Both the position numbers and the translations under genes were made by a program. From a bacterium (GTDB taxonomy: Bacteria > Krumholzibacteriota > Krumholzibacteriia > LZORAL124-64-63): 64,000 nt of DNA. Where the stretch lies: the NCBI GenBank assembly GCA_016703265.1, contig JADJCK010000004.1:248001-312000 (forward strand), written 5' to 3'. Within the stretch, counting starts at the first letter, position 1; every line of letters begins with the position of its first letter. Shown here piece after piece: positions 58,358-64,000 of this stretch. The notes under the pieces are model-generated. The model was not told where the DNA came from. It made no database searches and saw nothing but the letters and a program-made list of their open reading frames with translations.

Positions 58358-59566
58358 TCAGTCCCCGGCCGCGGACGCATCCTCGACCGCCGTAAAGCGC
58401 CCCTGCTCCACGCGCCAGGCGCGCAGTCCCGCGGGCTGCCAGCCGGCGATATCGTCCGGTCGCGCCGTCGCGATGAAGACCTGATGTTCGCGCGAAGACA
58501 TCTCCTGCAGCCGCCGGGCGCGATCCCGATCCAGCTCGCTGAAGATGTCATCGAAGAACAACACCGGTCTCATCCGGCGCTGACCGAACAGCACGTCGCT
58601 GCGGGCCAGGATCATGGCGATGGCTGCGGTGCGGGTTTGTCCCTGCGAGCCGAAAACCCTCAGGTCGACCCCCTCCACAGCCATGGAGAAGTCGTCGAAC
58701 TGGGGCCCGACCAGGGGCCTTCCGCGCCTGATCTCCGAGTCCATAATATAGTCGATTTCAGTGAAAATCGCGCCCGCCAAATCACCTTCCGGAGGTAATT
58801 CTCCACCCCCCAAAACCAGGTATTTCGTGACCGCCTCCAGCCGCGGCCGATAGTCGCAGGACAGCTCCCCGACGGGCCCCGCCAGCTGCTCATGATTGGC
58901 CCTGAGCGGCGCCTCGAGCAGCCGCACATACGCCGCCCGCCCGCGACACACCGCCGCCGCATGCACCGCCAACTCGCGGTTCCACGCCGTCAATTCGGCC
59001 CGCCCGCGGCCGTTCCCGCCGAACCCCCGTTTTAAGTCGTGCAGCAGCCCGGTCTTCTGCTTGAGCACCCGCTGGCACGCACTCAGGTGCCCCAGATACG
59101 CCGGGTCCAGCTCCGACATCCCCTGATCCGCAAACTGCCGCCGCAACTGCGGCGCCCCCCGCACCAGCCCGATGGTGTCGGGATTGAACACCACCGTCAC
59201 CAGCCTGCCGACCAGGTCGGTCCGCAGCTTCAGCGGTTCGCCATCGACCCTCAGCCGGCGCCCCGCACGCCGGTCCAGCCCGTACTCGCAGGTCACCTGG
59301 GCGCCGTCATCCTCCTCCACCTGCAGGGAGACGTGCAGCGCATCCTCCCCGAAGGCGATCATCTCTTCGGGGCGGGCGCCCATGTGGGAGCGGCCGAGCG
59401 CGAACCAGCCGAGGGCCTCGAGGAGGTTGGTTTTGCCTTCGCCGTTGCGGCCCATCAGGAGGTTGACCGATGGGGAGAACTGCAGCTCAGCCTCGGCGAG
59501 GTTGCGGAAGTGCTGGAGGGTGGCGGAGAGGATGCGCACTTCTCGGGGCTCCGGGGCTGGCTCCAT
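58358..59566 (-). CDS. recF: RecF DNA repair protein
   Basis: SMC-like ATPase that helps load RecA at gaps. The 402-residue protein has Walker A MGRNGEGKTNLLEAL near residue 35, the signature GSQGQTRTAAIAMILA and Walker B VLFFDDIFSELDRDR. The ATG at 59566 fits the family N-terminus (REVRILSATLQHFRNL). The frame continues upstream to 59884 with low-complexity, Pro- and Arg-rich sequence that is probably untranslated. dnaA and dnaN, often next to recF, are not in the window. Confidence 0.92.
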   Translation of the reverse strand: MEPAPEPREVRILSATLQHFRNLAEAELQFSPSVNLLMGRNGEGKTNLLEALGWFALGRSHMGARPEEMIAFGEDALHVSLQVEEDDGAQVTCEYGLDRRAGRRLRVDGEPLKLRTDLVGRLVTVVFNPDTIGLVRGAPQLRRQFADQGMSELDPAYLGHLSACQRVLKQKTGLLHDLKRGFGGNGRGRAELTAWNRELAVHAAAVCRGRAAYVRLLEAPLRANHEQLAGPVGELSCDYRPRLEAVTKYLVLGGGELPPEGDLAGAIFTEIDYIMDSEIRRGRPLVGPQFDDFSMAVEGVDLRVFGSQGQTRTAAIAMILARSDVLFGQRRMRPVLFFDDIFSELDRDRARRLQEMSSREHQVFIATARPDDIAGWQPAGLRAWRVEQGRFTAVEDASAAGD

Positions 59567-59777
59567 CTTCGGTCTTCGGGGTGCGGGCGCGGCGGCCGGC
59601 ACGGCAGGGGAAGGATAGGCGATGACGGGGGTGGCGTCGAGGGTGGGGGTGCGTTGCCGGGGGGCGTTGCCGGGGTGCGGTGCCGGGGTGCGACCGCGAG
59701 TTGCGCGTCTGATTTCCTGCGACGGTTGACCCGTCAACGATTCCAGGACTTCCAATCGGTCGGATGGGCGCGCGAAA

Positions 59778-59797
59778 TTGGTTGATAGGTCAACCAT
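59778..59797. repeat. Inverted repeat GGTTGA-TAGG-TCAACC, copy 1
   Basis: TTGGTTGATAGGTCAACCAT. Two more copies lie at 63759-63776 and 63815-63834. Confidence 0.75.
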
Positions 59798-59903
59798 CTC
59801 CGAAATCGGGGCTGCGTAGAGAGCGGTGTCGCACCAATAACCGGTTAGCGTGGCGACGGGCCGCGATCGGCAATGCGGGCGCATCTCTCACGGCAGCGGG
59901 ACG

Positions 59904-59921
59904 ACTTGCGCCGACGCAAGA
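59904..59921. repeat. Dispersed palindrome, copy 8 (one mismatch)
   Basis: ACTTGCGCCGACGCAAGA: central G to A and terminal T to A relative to the consensus. Confidence 0.6.
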
Positions 59922-60063
59922 GGCCCGAAGGCAACAATCCATATCAAAGCGCCTCCACGAGATCCAGCTTCGTGCGCTGCCCTGGGTGCGGATCTGTGTC
60001 TTTCGGCGTTGCCGGTGTGCTATCATCCAGCCGTGATCGCATCCATGCTCCGGGGGTATCCTG

Positions 60064-62580
60064 ATGCCAAAATGGACCATCCTCACCTGCCTGCTGCTGG
60101 CCGCCACCCTCTGCCACGCCGGCGAATGCCACGACTATCGGCTTCCGACCGACTCGCTCGACCTGGCCGCCCACGTCACGGACGAGGATGTCCGGCTGCT
60201 CGCGGCTGACGGCGATTTCCTGTGCTGGGCCGGCGCCGACAACTCGTTCATGACGCTCCGCTGGGGCCTGGCCGGCCCGGACGGCGCCCTGTTGCCGCAG
60301 GGGTCGCACCGCGTGCAGCGTGACGGCGTGGATTACATCGGCAACCACCTCCAGGTGAGCGGGAAGCGGGTGGTCGTGGGCGATCGCTTCGGGGGCTGGC
60401 AGGTGGTCGATTTCTCCGACCCCGCGTCGCCGACCGCTCCCTGGGAGGCCCACGTGGGCACGACGATCGGCGGGCCGGTGCTCCGCGGCAACCAGTTGCT
60501 GGTGCCGACCAGCGCCGGGTTGGCCGTGCTCGACCTCGTCGCGGGCGGGCCGGCAGCGCTGCGTTCCCTGGTCGACCTGGTGCCGTCTCATCCGGAGTTC
60601 GACAACACCGTGACCATGCGCCTGGCGATGGATGGCAGCCGGTGCTGGGCCCTCGTGGAGTACCAGACCGGTAGCGGCGTGGCCCAGTATCTTGTCGTCG
60701 TCGATATCGCCGATCCGGACGCCCCGCTGGTCTCTGACGCGCTCCTGCTGGGGTATTCCGATGACTACTTCGCCAAGACCTACTACTCCCTGGCCGCTGA
60801 CGGCGGCACAGCGATCACAACGCGTCGACTCCGCCGCTGGAGCGGCCATCCGTACGATTTCTCGGACACCTACGAGACCATGATCTTCACCTTGCCCGAG
60901 TCCGGGGCTCCCTCGCTGGTGCAGGTCGACGCTTCAGCCACCTGCGGCGACGCGGACATCTCCGGAGATCTCGCCTGGGTCGTCGAGGGGCGCACGCTGC
61001 GCTATTTCGAACGCCGCGGCGGCACCTGGTACATGCGGCAGGCCCTTGCCGTGGGCGCCGACGGGGCGCCACGCCTGGCGGCGTCGACCCACGCGGCCTG
61101 GAGCGGCTATGGCCGCGCCCTCCGCGCCTGGGCACACAGGATCCCCGATGCATCGCCGGACCTCGGCGTGGCCTACAGGACCCTGGACGGGCAATGCATC
61201 AGCCTTGATGTGGTGGGCGACTATCTCATCACGCTGGTCTATGGATACAGCAACAGCGACATCGACCCGTGGAAGATCGTCGTTCTCGACCCGGCCGACC
61301 CCCTCCGCATGGCGGCGGCGGAGATTCAGGGCCCGAATGTCTGGCTCGCGTACAACCGCGTCGTCGGTGATCATGCGTACACAAACGGCGGCATCTATGA
61401 CCTCACCGCGCGTGCCTGGGTCAGCTCAATGTCGCCGGTCGTCTTCGGCGGCACCGGAACCGCACTGTGGGCCTGGGAGTCCCCGGATCGTCTGGTCACC
61501 TACGACGCCACCGATCCCGCCGCGCCGGCGCGCCGGTCCGAGTGCTTTGCGATCGACGGGGATCTGTGGGATCTCCCGGTCGTAGCCTCGGCGAACGGGG
61601 TAGCCGTCTTCGCCCACCGCGACACACTGATCGCCACCGACATCACCTCGCCGCTCGATCCCGTCGTGACCGACCGCCTGGCCGCACCCTTCGGTGGCGT
61701 TCACGCCATGGTCATGGGTGACAGCCTGCTCTATGTCGCCCACGAGGGCGGGTTGTCGGTGGTGGCCGTCGGGCCGGCTGGAACGCTGGCACTACGCGGC
61801 CAGGTTAGTGTGCCCGCGTCCGGCCTGTATACGCTCGCGATTGACGATCACCTTCTCTACGCCGTGACGACCACCGGCAGCCGGCTGCAGATCTACGACA
61901 TCGCCGATCCGGACCTGCCTCAGCTGATCGCCGAGCCGGGCGCTTTCGGATACCATCTCGCGCTGCGCGACGACCTGCTCTACGTGGCCGGCTATTCCAC
62001 CATCACCGCCCTGCGGCGTCAGTGTTCGCTCGCGGTGCCGGTCTCGCTCCATGACCTGGACCTGGCTTGGCTGGCGGACGCCGCGCGCCTGTCCTGGCGA
62101 CTCGACGGTCCTTTCACGGCCGTCCGCGTCCTCGCCCGCTCCGGTCATCGCGAATGGGTCGTACCCTGGCGATCGGAGAACGGTCTCAGCATCGCGACCG
62201 ACACCCGCGCGCCGCTCGGATTCACCGTCGACTACGCCGTGCAGGTCCTGGCCGACAACCAGTGGCTGACGATCGCCGAAGCCTCGCTGGCGATCCCCGG
62301 CCCCGCGCTGGCCCTCACCGCGCCGACACCCAACCCGTTCAATGCCGAGACCACGTTCTCCTTCGCGCTCGACGCCCCGGGGTTCGTGGAGCTGTCGGTC
62401 CTCGATACCGCCGGCCGCATCGTCCAGACGCTGCTCGCGGAGCCGCGCGCCGAGGGCCATCACCAGGTCACCTGGCGGGGCGATGACAGGAACGGCCGCC
62501 CGGTCGCCGCCGGCACCTATCTGGTCCGCCTGACGGCCGCGCACGGCGTCCGCACCGTGAAGGCGGTGCTGGTGAAGTAG
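60064..62580 (+). CDS. Large secreted propeller-type protein with FlgD-like C-terminal sorting domain
   Basis: The 838-residue protein has a signal peptide (MPKWTILTCLLLAATLCHAG). About 620 residues of LVIVD/WD-like blades follow (WQVVDFSDPASPTAPWEAHVG, LVVVDIADPDAPLVSDAL, LQIYDIADPDLPQLI). A linker and a C-terminal Ig-like FlgD domain end it (PTPNPFNAETTFSFAL, FVELSVLDTAGRIVQTL, VAAGTYLVRLTA), closing TVKAVLVK. Such C-terminal domains act as type-IX-like secretion or anchoring signals in FCB bacteria. Probably exposed at the cell surface. Confidence 0.85.
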   Translation: MPKWTILTCLLLAATLCHAGECHDYRLPTDSLDLAAHVTDEDVRLLAADGDFLCWAGADNSFMTLRWGLAGPDGALLPQGSHRVQRDGVDYIGNHLQVSGKRVVVGDRFGGWQVVDFSDPASPTAPWEAHVGTTIGGPVLRGNQLLVPTSAGLAVLDLVAGGPAALRSLVDLVPSHPEFDNTVTMRLAMDGSRCWALVEYQTGSGVAQYLVVVDIADPDAPLVSDALLLGYSDDYFAKTYYSLAADGGTAITTRRLRRWSGHPYDFSDTYETMIFTLPESGAPSLVQVDASATCGDADISGDLAWVVEGRTLRYFERRGGTWYMRQALAVGADGAPRLAASTHAAWSGYGRALRAWAHRIPDASPDLGVAYRTLDGQCISLDVVGDYLITLVYGYSNSDIDPWKIVVLDPADPLRMAAAEIQGPNVWLAYNRVVGDHAYTNGGIYDLTARAWVSSMSPVVFGGTGTALWAWESPDRLVTYDATDPAAPARRSECFAIDGDLWDLPVVASANGVAVFAHRDTLIATDITSPLDPVVTDRLAAPFGGVHAMVMGDSLLYVAHEGGLSVVAVGPAGTLALRGQVSVPASGLYTLAIDDHLLYAVTTTGSRLQIYDIADPDLPQLIAEPGAFGYHLALRDDLLYVAGYSTITALRRQCSLAVPVSLHDLDLAWLADAARLSWRLDGPFTAVRVLARSGHREWVVPWRSENGLSIATDTRAPLGFTVDYAVQVLADNQWLTIAEASLAIPGPALALTAPTPNPFNAETTFSFALDAPGFVELSVLDTAGRIVQTLLAEPRAEGHHQVTWRGDDRNGRPVAAGTYLVRLTAAHGVRTVKAVLVK

Positions 62581-62609
62581 GTCGCTAGTATTGCGGACTG
62601 GTGTTGCGG

Positions 62610-62627
62610 AGTTGCGCCGGCGCAACT
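62610..62627. repeat. Dispersed palindrome, copy 9
   Basis: AGTTGCGCCGGCGCAACT, perfect palindrome, a variant with A-G and C-T ends. Confidence 0.8.
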
Positions 62628-62644
62628 ATCACATCTTTGCCACC

Positions 62645-62662
62645 ACTTGCGCCGGCGCAAGT
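62645..62662. repeat. Dispersed palindrome, copy 10
   Basis: ACTTGCGCCGGCGCAAGT, perfect, 17 bases after copy 9; with C and G added it is palindromic over 20 bases. Confidence 0.85.
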
Positions 62663-62714
62663 GATCCCGCCTCAAGAAGCCACACCAGGCCGCCCCTCCT
62701 CACGAAAGGCCCCC

Positions 62715-63722
<1,008 letters not shown>

Positions 63723-63727
63723 GCGGC

Positions 63728-63867
63728 GGTCTCTCTCTACACACTTCTTTTTTGCCGAATGGTTGACCTATCAACTATTTCCCGCCCACGAACGGCGAGT
63801 ATGCACGCGGTTTAATGGTTGATAGGTCAACCATCCAGCAAAAAAGAAGTGTGTAGAGAGAGAGACC
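63728..63867. repeat. Nested inverted repeat (about 140 bp)
   Basis: Outer arms 63728-63755 and 63838-63867 are reverse complements apart from one CT unit, ending in T6/A6 runs next to a GC pair. Inside are two inverted copies of ATGGTTGA-CCTA-TCAAC (63759-63776 and 63815-63834). It can fold into one long hairpin and lies between the convergent reductase gene and the gene at the right edge, so bidirectional termination is possible. Confidence 0.8.
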
Positions 63868-63969
63868 CCATCGCCAGATAACCAGGCGGCCCATTGGCGC
63901 CGGCGCCCATAGGTGAAAAGCGGGAGACGCCTTTCGACGCCCCCCGCTGTCCAGCAGGAATCCCAAACC

Positions 63970-64000
63970 TCACCGCGTCACGAAGATCTTCCGCGTCGCT
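63970..64000 (-). CDS. 3' end of a gene entering from the right edge (FlgD-like tail)
   Basis: Minus-strand codons read ATRKIFVTR then TGA at 63970-63972. A Lys/Arg-rich strand ending in VTR is how FlgD/type-IX-like C-terminal domains close in these bacteria. Only ten codons are inside the window, so the identity is a suggestion. Confidence 0.4.
   Translation of the reverse strand, partial: ATRKIFVTR

Larger units (their letters stand above)
59567..60063. other. Divergent intergenic region upstream of recF
   Basis: No independent gene is visible. It contains the inverted repeat 59778-59797, also found at the right edge of the window, and a palindrome variant at 59904-59921. It should hold promoters for the recF operon and for the secreted protein at 60064. 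Confidence 0.4.

Noticed and set aside
52210..60063. Chromosome origin (oriC) next to recF
   Set aside because: No dnaA or dnaN gene and no cluster of TTATCCACA-type DnaA boxes was seen; recF with gyr genes alone does not mark the origin.
25942..62662. The palindrome as a CRISPR repeat or transcription terminator
   Set aside because: Spacing is irregular by thousands of bases, there is no spacer structure or cas gene, no T-run follows, and two copies are inside genes.

Overview
The window is GC-rich bacterial chromosome, apart from a small AT-rich island near 31.85-32.05 kb. Three things suggest a member of the FCB-type radiation (Krumholzibacteriota, Eisenbacteria or Latescibacteria-like lineages): the recF-dciA-gyrB-gyrA block, secreted proteins with an FlgD/type-IX-like C-terminal domain (60064-62580, and the tail of a gene at the right edge), and many signal-peptide or lipoprotein genes of no known family. 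The phylum is my inference; no rRNA gene is present to test it.

Layout. 1-2.4 kb: ABC-2 permease (runs off the left edge) and its ATPase. 2.9-5.7 kb: small hypothetical genes and an IS3 orfA scrap. 5.9-8.3 kb: three single-gene units separated by about 95-100 bp imperfect palindromes that look like integron attC sites. 8.3-24 kb: a long, nearly all minus-strand island of RNA-processing and NAD/ADP-ribose genes. In transcription order these are MoxR AAA+ ATPase, VWA/DUF2201 metallopeptidase-like protein, KptA RNA 2'-phosphotransferase, a HAD-like protein, an RbfA-like protein, Nif3-like protein, CCA/poly(A) nucleotidyltransferase, FCP1-like phosphatase, Zn-ribbon protein, a frameshifted PARG-type glycohydrolase (plus strand), an HExxH protein, a two-domain SPOUT methyltransferase and a NADAR-domain protein.

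24-32 kb: a decayed copy of an AraC gene 3' end, an alpha/beta hydrolase, a YD-like secreted protein, a substrate-binding protein paired with a chemotaxis receptor, and the intact AraC regulator. 32.3-35.8 kb: ArsR/AHSA1 pair, a YtrA-type GntR regulator with an ABC-2 exporter, and an MNT antitoxin whose HEPN partner has lost its middle. 36-51 kb: an accessory region of secreted proteins. Seven end in the same short motif, roughly W-G-x-x-K-x-x-[YF]-R at the very C-terminus, and several genes are bracketed by further attC-like sites. No integrase gene is in the window, so the sites form a CALIN-like (integrase-less) set. 51-52.2 kb: XRE/ImmA pair. 52.5-59.6 kb: recF-dciA-gyrB-gyrA-trpF operon. 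60-64 kb: a large secreted beta-propeller-like protein, an aldo/keto reductase, and a nested inverted repeat.

An 18-bp perfect palindrome, ACTTGCGCCGGCGCAAGT, or a close variant, occurs ten times between 25.9 and 62.7 kb, mostly between genes but twice inside genes. Together with the attC-like sites and the C-terminal WGxxKxxYR tag, it is the most striking structure not explained by ordinary genes.
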